Assembly (NCBI GenBank): GCA_916610825.1
Contig: OU744451.1
Coordinates: 6,617,345-6,681,344 of the forward strand
Direction: 5' to 3'
DNA length: 64,000 nt
Source of the DNA: Haliclystus octoradiatus
Lineage: Eukaryota; Cnidaria; Staurozoa; Stauromedusae; Haliclystidae
In this document: piece by piece, positions 52,901 through 64,000 of the stretch
How positions within the stretch are numbered: the first letter of the stretch is position 1
How the letters are laid out: the number at the start of each line of letters is the position of its first letter
Notes under the pieces: model-generated
What the model saw: the letters and a program-made list of their open reading frames with translations, nothing else
Told to the model about the DNA's origin: nothing
The model's database searches: none
Made by a program: the position numbers and the translations under genes

Positions 52901-54950
52901 TACTTGACTCATTGCTATATCATATTGGGCATATGTACATTATTACTAGATCATAGTGTGTAGATGTACAATGATATTGGATCATCAGTAGGTCATAGAG
53001 GATAAATGCTTGTTCTTTCTAGATCATATATAGATAATAGAGCTTATCAGTCACTCATTGCTAGATCATAGTGGGTAGATGTACATAATTTCTAGATCAT
53101 AGTGGGTATATGCACAACATTTTTAGACTACAGTGAGTATATTTACATTATCACTTGATCAAAATAGGTAGATGTACATTATTTTTAGATCATTACTAGA
53201 TCAGCCTGGATACAATGGACTCATTCCTAGATCATAGTGGGTATATTACCATTATTGCTACATCATAGTAGATATATTTACATTAATACTATATTATTAC
53301 TAGATCAAAGTGGATATAATTGATTAATTGCTAGATCGTAGTGGGTATATGTACATTATTTCTAAATCATAGTGGGTATATGTACATTATTTCTAGATGA
53401 TAGTGTGTAGATGTAACTGATTACTAGATCACTGTTAGATTACAGTTGACAAAAGTTTCTTCTTTCTAGAACATTCCTAGATCAGCCTGAATAAACTTGA
53501 CTCATTGCTAGATCATAGTGGGTAGATGTACATAATTTCTAGATCATAATGGGTATATGTACATTATTTCTAGATCACATTTTTTATATGTACATTCTTA
53601 CTAAATCATAGTGGGTAGATGTACATTATTTCTAGATCATTGTCAGATCAGCGTGGATACACCTGACTCATTGCTATATCATATTGGGCATATGTGAATC
53701 ATTACTAGATCATAGTGTGTAGATGTACAATGCTATTGGATCATCAGTAGGTCATAGAGGATAAATGCTTGTTCTTTCTAGATCATATATCGATAATAGA
53801 GCTTAGCAGTCACTTATTGCTAGATCATAGTGTGTAGATGTAACTGATTACTAGATCACTGTTAGATTACAGTTGACAAAAGTTTTTTCTTTCTAGAACA
53901 TTCCTAGATCAGCGTGAATACACTTGACTCATTGCTAGATCATAGTTGGTAGATGTACATAATTCTCAGATCATAGCGTGTATATGTACATTGTTTCTAG
54001 ATCATTGCCAGATCAGCGTGGATAAACTTGACTTACTGATATATCATAGTGGGCATATGTACATTATTACTACATCATAATGGAGAGATTTAGATTATCA
54101 CTAGATCATTACTAGATCAAAGTGGGTACAAGTGACTCATTGCTATATCATATTGGGTACATGTACATTATTACTAGATCATAGTGGGTGAATGTACAAT
54201 ACTATTGAATCATCAGTAATTGATAGTGGATACATGTTTGTTCTTTCTAGATCATAAATAGATAATAGAGCCTATCAGTCACTTATTGCTAGATCATAGT
54301 TTGTAGATGTACATAATTTCTAGATCATAGTGGGTATATGCACAATATTTCTAGATTACAGTGGTTATATTTACATTATTACTTGATCATAGTGGGTAGA
54401 TGTACATGATTTCTAGATATTATTAGATCAGCCTGGATACAATTGATTCATTGCTAGATCATAGTGGGTATATTACCATTATTGCTACATCATAGTGGAG
54501 AGATTTAGATTTGCACTACATCATTACTAGATCAAAGTGGGTACATGCAAGTCATTGCTATATCATATTGGGCATATGTACATTATTACTAGAACATAGT
54601 GGGTATACGTACACTATTTCTAGATCATTGCCAGATCAGCGTGGATACACTTGCCTCATTGCTAGATCATAGTGGGTAGATGTAAATAATTTCTAGATCA
54701 TAATGGGTATATGTTCATTATTACTACATCATAGTGGGTTGATGTACATTATCTCCAGATCATTACTAGATCAGCGTGGATAAAATTTACTCATTGCTAG
54801 AAGAAAGTGGGTATATTACCATTATTGCTACATCATAGTGGAGAGATTTCGATTTTCACTAGATCATTGCCAGATCAGCGTGGATACACTTGACTCATTG
54901 CTATATAATATTGGGCATATGTACATTATTACTAGATCATAGTGTGTAGA
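49965..54950. repeat. 3075-bp higher-order repeat
   Basis: 49965-53039 and 53040 to about 54950 match at a shift of 3075 bp (GAGCTTATCAG 49965/53040; GAGCTTAGCAG 50724/53799). The first landmark contains an expanded ATAATAATA run at 49953-49963 not seen in other copies. The second copy diverges between about 54.7 and 54.95 kb, where GCTATATAATATTGG replaces GCTATATCATATTGG and a 2471-bp-type unit begins. Confidence 0.8.
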
Positions 54951-57900
54951 TGTACAATGCTATTGGATCATCAGTAGGTCATAGAGGATAAATGCTTGTT
55001 CTTTATAGATCATATATAGATAATAGAGCTTATCAGTCACTCATAGCTAGATCATAGTGGGTAGATGTACAAAATTTCTAGATCATAGTGGGTATATGCA
55101 CAACATTTTTAGACTACAGTGGGTATATTTACATTATTACTTGATCAAAGTAGGTAGATGTACATTATTTTTAGATCATTACTAGATCAGCCTGGATACA
55201 ATGGACTCATTCCTAGATCATAGTGGGTATATTACCATTATTTCTACATCATAGTAGATATATTTACATTAATACTATATTATTACTAGATCAAAGTGGA
55301 TACAATTGATTAATTGCTAGATCATAGTTGGTATATGTACATTATTTCTAGATCATAGTGGGTATATGTACATTATTTCTAGATGATAGTGTGTAGATGT
55401 AACTGATTACTAGATCAACGTTAGATTACAGTTGACAAAAGTTTCTTCTTTCTAGATTATTCCTAGATCAGCGTGAATAAATTTGACTCATTGCTAGATC
55501 ATAGTGTGTAGATGTACATAACTTTCAGGTCATAGCGGGTATATGTACATTATTTCTAAATCACATTGGGTAAATGTACATTCTTACTAGATCATAGTGG
55601 GTAGATGTACATTATTTCTAGATCATTACTAGATCACTGTGGATACAATTGACTCATTGCTAGATCATAGTTGGTATATTACAATTATTGCTACATAGTA
55701 GTGGAGAGATTTAGATTATCACTAAATCATTACTAGATCAAAGTTGGTACAAATGACTCATTGCCATATCATATTGGGTATATGTACATTATTACTAGAT
55801 CATAGTGGGTGAATGTACAATACTACTGGATCATCAGTAATTCATAGTGGATACATGTTTGTTGTTTTTAGATCATAAATAGATAATAGAGCCTATCAGT
55901 CACTTATTACTAGATCATAGTGGGTAGATGTACATAATTTGTAGATCATAGTGGGTATATGCACAATATTTCTAGATTACAGTGGGTAAATTTACATTAT
56001 TACTTGATCATAGTGGGTAGATGTACATTATTTCTAGATATTACTAGATCAGCCTGGATACAATTGACTCATTGTTAGATCATAGTAGGTATATTACCAT
56101 TATTGCTACATCATAGTGGAGAGATTTAGATTTTCACTAGATCATTACTAGATCAAAGTGGGTACATGTGACTCATTGCTATATCATAATGGGCATATGT
56201 ACATTATTACTAGAACATAGTGGGTATATGTACAGTATTTCTAGATCATTACTAGATCAAAGTGGATACAATTGATTAATTGCTAGATCATAGTTGGTAT
56301 ATGTAAATTACTTCTAGATCATATTGGGTATATGAACAATATTTCTAGATTACAGTGGGTAAATTTACATTATTACTTGATCATAGTGGGTAAATGTACA
56401 TAATTTTCAGATCATAGCGTGTATATGTACATTATTTCTAGATCATAGTGGGTATATGTACACTATTTCTAGATCATTGCCAGATCAGCGTGGATAAACT
56501 TGACTTACTGATATATCATATTGGGCATGTGTACATTATTACTACATCATAATGGAGAGATTTAGATTATCACTAGATCATTACTAGATCAAAGTGGGTA
56601 CAAGTGACTCATTGCTATATCATATTGGGTATATGTACATTATTACTAGATCATAGTGGGTGAATGTACAATACTATTGAATCATCAGTAATTGATAGTG
56701 GATACATGTTTGTTCTTTCTAGATCATAAATAGATAATAGAGCCTATCAGTCACTTATTGCTAGATCATAGTTTGTGAATGTACATAATTTCTAGATCAT
56801 AGTGGGTATATGCACAATATTTCTAGATTACAGTGGGTATATTTACATTATTACTTGATCATAGTGGGTAGATGTACATGATTTCTAGATATTATTAGAT
56901 CAGCCTGGATACAATTGATTCATTGCTAGATCATAGTGGGTATATTACCATTATTGCTACATCATAGTGGAGAGATTTAGATTTTCACTAGATCATTACT
57001 AGATCAAAGTGGGTACATGCGACTCATTGCTATATCATATTGGGCATATTACATTATTACTAGAACATAGTGGGTATACGTACACTATTTCTAGATCATT
57101 GCCAGATCAGCGTGGATACACTTGCCTCATTGCTAGATCATAGTGGGTAGATGTAAATAATTTCTAGATCATAATGGGTATATGTTCATTATTACTACAT
57201 CATAGTGGGTTGATGTACATTATCTCCAGATCATTACTAGATCAGCGTGGATAAAATTTACTCATTGCTAGAAGAAAGTGGGTAAATTACCATTATTGCT
57301 ACATCATAGTGGAGAGATTTCGATTTTCACTAGATCATTGCCAGATCAGCGTGGATACACTTGACTCATTGCTATATAATATTGGGCATATGTACATTAT
57401 TACTAGATCATAGTGTGTAGATGTACAATGCTATTGGATCATCAGTAGGTCATAGAGGATAAATGCTTGTTCTTTATAGATCATATATAGATAATAGAGC
57501 TTATCAGTCACTCATAGCTAGATCATAGTGGGTAGATGTACAAAATTTCTAGATCATAGTGGGTATATGCACAACATTTTTAGACTACAGTGGGTATATT
57601 TACATTATTACTTGATCAAAGTAGGTAGATGTACATTATTTTTAGATCATTACTAGATCAGCCTGGATACAATGGACTCATTCCTAGATCATAGTGGGTA
57701 TATTACCATTATTTCTACATCATAGTAGATATATTTACATTAATACTATATTATTACTAGATCAAAGTGGATACAATTGATTAATTGCTAGATCATAGTT
57801 GGTATATGTACATTATTTCTAGATCATAGTGGGTATATGTACATTATTTCTAGATGATAGTGTGTAGATGTAACTGATTACTAGATCACTGTTAGATTAC

Positions 57901-60900
57901 AGTTGACAAAAGTTTCTTCTTTCTAGATTATTCCTAGATCAGCGTGAATAAATTTGACTCATTGCTAGATCATAGTGTGTAGATGTACATAACTTTCAGG
58001 TCATAGCGGGTATATGTACATTATTTCTAAATCACATTGGGTAAATGTACATTCTTACTAGATCATAGTGGGTAGATGTACATTATTTCTAGATCATTAC
58101 TAGATCACTGTGGATACAATTGACTCATTGCTAGATCATAGTTGGTATATTACAATTATTGCTACATAGTAGTGGAGAGATTTAGATTATCACTAAATCA
58201 TTACTAGATCAAAGTTGGTACAAATGACTCATTGCCATATCATATTGGGTATATGTACATTATTACTAGATCATAGTGGGTGAATGTACAATACTACTGG
58301 ATCATCAGTAATTCATAGTGGATACATGTTTGTTCTTTTTAGATCATAAATAGATAATAGAGCCTATCAGTCACTTATTACTAGATCATAGTGGGTAGAT
58401 GTACATAATTTGTAGATCATAGTGGGTATATGCACAATATTTCTAGATTACAGTGGGTAAATTTACATTATTACGTGATCATAGTGGGTAGATGTACATT
58501 ATTTCTAAATATTACTATATCAGCCTGGATACAATTGACTCATTTTTAGATCATAGTAGGTATATTACCATTATTGCTACATCATAGTGGAGAGATTTAG
58601 ATTTTCACTAGATCATTACTAGATCAAAGTGGGTACATGTGACTCATTGCTATATCATAATGGGCATATGTACAGTATTACTAGAACATAGTAGGTATAT
58701 GTACAGTATTTCTAGATCATTACTAGATCAAAGTGGATACAATTGATTAATTGCTAGATCATAGTTGGTATATGTACATTATTTCTAGATCATATTGGGT
58801 ATATGCACAATATTTCTAGATTACAGTGGGTAAACTTACATTATTACTTGATCATAGTGGGTAAATGTAAATAATTTTCAGATCATAGCGTGTATATGTA
58901 CATTATTTCTAGATCATAGTGGGTATATGTACACTATTTCTAGATCATTGCCAGATCAGCGTGGATAAACTTGACTTACTGATATATCATATTGGGCATG
59001 TGTACATTATTACTACATCATAATGGAGAGATTTAGATTATCACTAGATCATTACTAGATCAAAGTGGGTACAAGTGACTCATTGCTATATCATATTGGG
59101 TATATGTACATTATTACTAGATCATAGTGGGTGAATGTACAATACTATTGAATCATCAGTAATTGATAGTGGATACATGTTTGTTCTTTCTAGATCATAA
59201 ATAGATAATAGAGCCTATCAGTCACTTATTGCTAGATCATAGTTTGTGAATGTACATAATTTCTAGATCATAGTGGGTATATGCACAATATTTCTAGATT
59301 ACAGTGGGTATATTTACATTATTACTTGATCATAGTGGGTAGATGTACATGATTTCTAGATATTATTAGATCAGCCTGGATACAATTGATTCATTGCTAG
59401 ATCATAGTGGGTATATTACCATTATTGCTACATCATAGTGGAGAGATTTAGATTTTCACTAGATCATTACTAGATCAAAGTGGGTACATGCGACTCATTG
59501 CTATATCATATTGGGCATATTACATTATTACTAGAACATAGTGGGTATACGTACACTATTTCTAGATCATTGCCAGATCAGCGTGGATACACTTGCCTCA
59601 TTGCTAGATCATAGTGGGTAGATGTAAATAATTTCTAGATCATAATGGGTATATGTTCATTATTACTACATCATAGTGGGTTGATGTACATTATCTCCAG
59701 ATCATTACTAGATCAGCGTGGATAAAATTTACTCATTGCTAGAAGAAAGTGGGTAAATTACCATTATTGCTACATCATAGTGGAGAGATTTCGATTTTCA
59801 CTAGATCATTGCCAGATCAGCGTGGATACACTTGACTCATTGCTATATAATATTGGGCATATGTACATTATTACTAGATCATAGTGTGTAGATGTACAAT
59901 GCTATTGGATCATCAGTAGGTCATAGAGGATAAATGCTTGTTCTTTATAGATCATATATAGATAATAGAGCTTATCAGTCACTCATAGCTAGATCATAGT
60001 GGGTAGATGTACAAAATTTCTAGATCATAGTGGGTATATGCACAACATTTTTAGACTACAGTGGGTATATTTACATTATTACTTGATCAAAGTAGGTAGA
60101 TGTACATTATTTTTAGATCATTACTAGATCAGCCTGGATACAATGGACTCATTCCTAGATCATAGTGGGTATATTACCATTATTTCTACATCATAGTAGA
60201 TATATTTACATTAATACTATATTATTACTAGATCAAAGTGGATACAATTGATTAATTGCTAGATCATAGTTGGTATATGTACATTATTTCTAGATCATAG
60301 TGGGTATATGTACATTATTTCTAGATGATAGTGTGTAGATGTAACTGATTACTAGATCACTGTTAGATTACAGTTGACAAAAGTTTCTTCTTTCTAGATT
60401 ATTCCTAGATCAGCGTGAATAAATTTGACTCATTGCTAGATCATAGTGTGTAGATGTACATAACTTTCAGGTCATAGCGGGTATATGTACATTATTTCTA
60501 AATCACATTGGGTAAATGTACATTCTTACTAGATCATAGTGGGTAGATGTACATTATTTCTAGATCATTACTAGATCACTGTGGATACAATTGACTCATT
60601 GCTAGATCATAGTTGGTATATTACAATTATTGCTACATAGTAGTGGAGAGATTTAGATTATCACTAAATCATTACTAGATCAAAGTTGGTACAAATGACT
60701 CATTGCCATATCATATTGGGTATATGTACATTATTACTAGATCATAGTGGGTGAATGTACAATACTACTGGATCATCAGTAATTCATAGTGGATACATGT
60801 TTGTTCTTTTTAGATCATAAATAGATAATAGAGCCTATCAGTCACTTATTACTAGATCATAGTGGGTAGATGTACATAATTTGTAGATCATAGTGGGTAT

Positions 60901-60984
60901 ATGCACAATATTTCTAGATTACAGTGGGTAAATTTACATTATTACGTGATCATAGTGGGTAGATGTACATTATTTCTAAATATT
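54580..60984. repeat. 2471-bp higher-order repeat, about 2.6 units
   Basis: GAGCTTATCAG landmarks at 55026, 57497 and 59968 are exactly 2471 bp apart, with few differences between units. The unit is a deletion derivative of the 2533-bp type: two adjacent monomers (61 bp) are missing, leaving the junction TATATGTTCATTATTAC, and one further base is lost in CATATTACATT (usually CATATGTACATT). The last unit is cut at about 60984. Confidence 0.87.
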
Positions 60985-63900
60985 ATTAGATCAGCCTGGA
61001 TACAATTGATTCATTGCTAGATCATAGTGGGTATATTACCATTATTGCTACATCATAGTGGAGAGATTTAGATTTTCACTAGATCATTACTAGATCAAAG
61101 TGGGTACATGCGACTCATTGCTATATCATATTGGGCATATGTACATTATTACTAGAACATAGTGGGTATACGTACACTATTTCTAGATCATTGCCAGATC
61201 AGCGTGGATACACTTGCCTCATTGCTAGATCATAGTGGGTAGATGTAAATAATTTCTAGATCATAATGGATATATGTACGTTATTTCTAGACCACAGTTG
61301 TATATGTACATTACTTCTAGATCACATCGGGTATATGTACATTATTACTACATCATAGTGGGTTGATGTACATTATCTCCAGATCATTACTAGATCAGCG
61401 TGGATAAAATTTACTCATTGCTAGAAGAAAGTGGGTATATTACCATTATTGCTACATCATAGTGGAGAGATTTCGATTTTCACTAGATCATTGCCAGATC
61501 AGCGTGGATACACTTGACTCATTGCTATATCATATTGGGCATATGTACATTATTACTAGATCATAGTGTGTAGATGTACAATGCTATTGGATCATCAGTA
61601 GGTCATAGAGGATAAATGCTTGTTCTTTCTAGATCATATATAGATAATAGAGCTTATCAGTCACTCATTGCTAGATCATAGTGGGTAGATGTACATAATT
61701 TCTAGATCATAGTGGGTATAGGCACAACATTTTTAGACTACAGTGGGTATATTTACATAATTACTTGATCAAAGTGGGTAGATGTACATTATTTTTAGAT
61801 CATTACTAGATCAGCCTGGATACAATGGACTCATTCCTAGATCATAGTGGGTATATTACCATTATTTCTACATCATAGTAGATATATTTACATTAATACT
61901 ATATTATTACTAGATCAAAGTGGATACAATTGATTAATTGCTAGATCATAGTGGGTATATGTACATTATTTCTAGATCATAGTTGGTATATGTACATTAT
62001 TTCTAGATGATAGTGTGTAGATGTAACTCATTACTAGATCACATTTAGATTACAGTTGACAAAAGTTTCTTCTTTCTAGATTATTCCTAGATCAGCGTGA
62101 ATAAATTTGCCTCATTGCTAGATCATAGTGTGCAGATGTACATAACATTCAGGTCATAGCGGGTATATGTACATTATTTCTAAATCACATTGGGTAAATG
62201 TACATACTTACTAGATCATAGTGGGTAGATGTACATTATTTTTAGATCATTACTAGATCACCGTGGATACAATTGACTCATTGCTAGATCATAGTTGGTA
62301 TATTACAATTATTGCTACATAATAGTGGAGAGATTTAGATTATCACTAAATCATTACTAGATCAAAGTGGGTACAAGTGACTCATTGCCATATCATATTG
62401 GGTATATGTACATTATTACTAGATCATAGTGGGTGAATGTACAATACTACTGGATCATCAGTAATTCATAGTGGATACATGTTTGTTCCTTTTAGATCAT
62501 AAATAGATAATAGAGCCTATCAGTCAGTTATTACTAGATCATAGTGGGTAGATGTAGATAATTTCTATATCATAGTGGGTATATGCACAATATTTCTAGA
62601 TTACAGTGGGTAAATTTACATTATTACTTGATCATAGTGGGTAGATGTACATTATTTCTAGATATTACTAGATCAGCCTGGATACAATTGACTCATTGTT
62701 AGATCATAGTAGGTATATTACCATTATTGCTACATCATAGTGGAGAGATTTAGATTTTCACTAGATAATTACTAGATCAAAGTGGGTACATGTGACTCAT
62801 TGCTATATCATAATGGGCATATGTACATTATTACTAGAACATAGTGGGTATATGTACAGTATTTCTAGATCATTACTAGATCAAAGTGGATACAATTGAT
62901 TAATTGCTAGATCATAGTTGGTATATGTAAATTACTTCTAGATCATATTGGGTATATGAACAATATTTCTAGATTACAGTGGGTAAATTTACATTATTAC
63001 TTGATCATAGTGGGTAAATGTACATAATTTTCAGATCATAGCGTGTATATGTACATTATTTCTAGATCATAGTGGGTATATGTACACTATTTCTAGATCA
63101 TTGCCAGATCAGCGTGGATAAACTTGACTTACTGATATATCATATTGGGCATATGTACATTATTACTACATCATAATGGAGAGATTTAGATTATCACTAG
63201 ATCATTACTAGATCAAAGTGGGTACAAGTGACTCATTGCTATATCATATTGGGTATATGTACATTATTACTAGATCATAGTTGGTGAATGTACAATACTA
63301 TTGAATCATCAGTAATTGATAGTGGATACATGTTTGTTCTTTCTAGATCATAAATAGATAATAGAGCCTATCAGTCACTTATTGCTAGATCATAGTTTGT
63401 GAATTTACATAATTTCTAGATCATAGTGGGTATATGCACAATATTTCTAGATTACAGTGGGTATATTTACATTATTACTTGATCATAGTGGGTAGATGTA
63501 CATGATTTCTAGATATTATTAGATCAGCCTGGATACAATTGATTCATTGCTAGATCATAGTGGGTATATTACCATTATTGCTACATCATAGTGGAGAGAT
63601 TTCGATTTTCACTAGATCATTGCCAGATCAGCGTGGATACACTTGACTTATTGCTATATCATATTGGGCATATGTACATTATTACTAGATCATAGTGTGT
63701 AGATGTACAATGCTATTGGATCATCAGTAGGTCATAGAGGATAAATGCTTGTTCTTTGTAGATCATATATAGATAATAGAGCTTATCAGTCACTCATTGC
63801 TAGATCATAGTGGGTAGATGTACATAATTTCTAAATCATAGTGGGTATATGCACAACATTTTTAGACTACAGTGGGTATATTTACATTATTACTTGATCA

Positions 63901-64000
63901 AAGTAGGTAGATGTACATTATTTTTAGATCATTACTAGATCAGCCTGGATACAATGGACTCATTCCTAGATCATAGTGGGTATATTACCATTATTTCTAC
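60985..64000. repeat. Truncated higher-order units at right end
   Basis: After 60984 the sequence jumps to AGATTAGATCAGCCTGG-type satellite, making a landmark interval of only 1682 bp (59968 to 61650). From 61650 to about 63599 it matches 40436 to about 42385 at a shift of 21214 bp, including the private AACTCATTAC variant (40811/62025). A second jump at about 63600 (GAGATTTCGATTTTC where GAGATTTAGATTTTC is expected) shortens the next interval to 2129 bp (61650 to 63779). Confidence 0.78.

Larger units (their letters stand above)
24006..64000. repeat. 31/42-bp satellite array, right part
   Basis: Uninterrupted satellite of the same family and orientation as 1-17253, running off the window end. 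A parse of 60970-62100 gives an irregular series of 31-bp units broken every second to fourth unit by a 42-bp unit, with an occasional 30-bp unit. The array is a patchwork of higher-order repeats, listed separately. I see no foreign insert, gene or RNA gene in these 40 kb. Confidence 0.97.

Noticed and set aside
1-64000. Telomeric or centromeric signature motifs (TTAGGG-type runs, CENP-B-like box)
   Set aside because: No tandem TTAGGG, TTAGG or similar runs and no CENP-B-box-like sequence were seen, so chromosomal position is left open.

Overview
The window is almost entirely one tandem satellite array interrupted by a single, apparently recent LTR retrotransposon. A metazoan (probably invertebrate) nuclear genome is the best fit, because the only gene is a BEL/Pao gag-pol and that superfamily is known from animals. 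The AT-rich satellite also fits a heterochromatic, centromeric or other gene-poor region. The species cannot be named from the sequence. No cellular gene, tRNA, rRNA or CRISPR array was seen.

Layout. (1) 1-17253: satellite DNA. The basic monomer is 31 bp and begins CTAGATCATAG. It is interspersed with 42-bp variants that carry one extra 11-bp CTAGATCATTA-like block. Large direct duplications run through it (shifts of 3954 and 6188 bp). Three copies of an unrelated insert of about 297 bp (1658-1954, 5612-5908, 11800-12096) were carried along by those duplications. (2) 17254-24000: a complete 6747-bp BEL/Pao element on the minus strand. It has two 638-bp LTRs that I read as identical, 5-bp target-site duplications (GCCTG), a primer-binding site, a polypurine tract and one uninterrupted 1785-codon Gag-Pol frame. 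(3) 24006-64000: satellite again, arranged in higher-order repeats (HORs). Measured shifts are 4396, 2533 (in two separate places, themselves 8911 bp apart), 758, 3697 (containing a 446-bp doublet), 3075 and 2471 bp, followed by truncated HOR units at the right end.

The two components give a relative history. A short foreign sequence entered the satellite, and kilobase-scale amplification then copied it. The local HORs diversified by gaining and losing whole 31-bp monomers; how these events are ordered against the left-hand duplications is not resolved. The retroelement inserted late: its identical LTRs and the presence of unoccupied paralogous copies of its target site (for example 28397-28401) both say so. 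The most unusual physical property is that the 31-, 42- and 11-bp spacings lie close to 3, 4 and 1 turns of B-DNA, so the repeated palindromes stay near one helical face through the array.

All shifts were measured by locating matching landmarks by eye. Block edges marked 'about' are uncertain by tens of bases. Long near-identical arrays are also prone to assembly error, so copy numbers should be treated as provisional.
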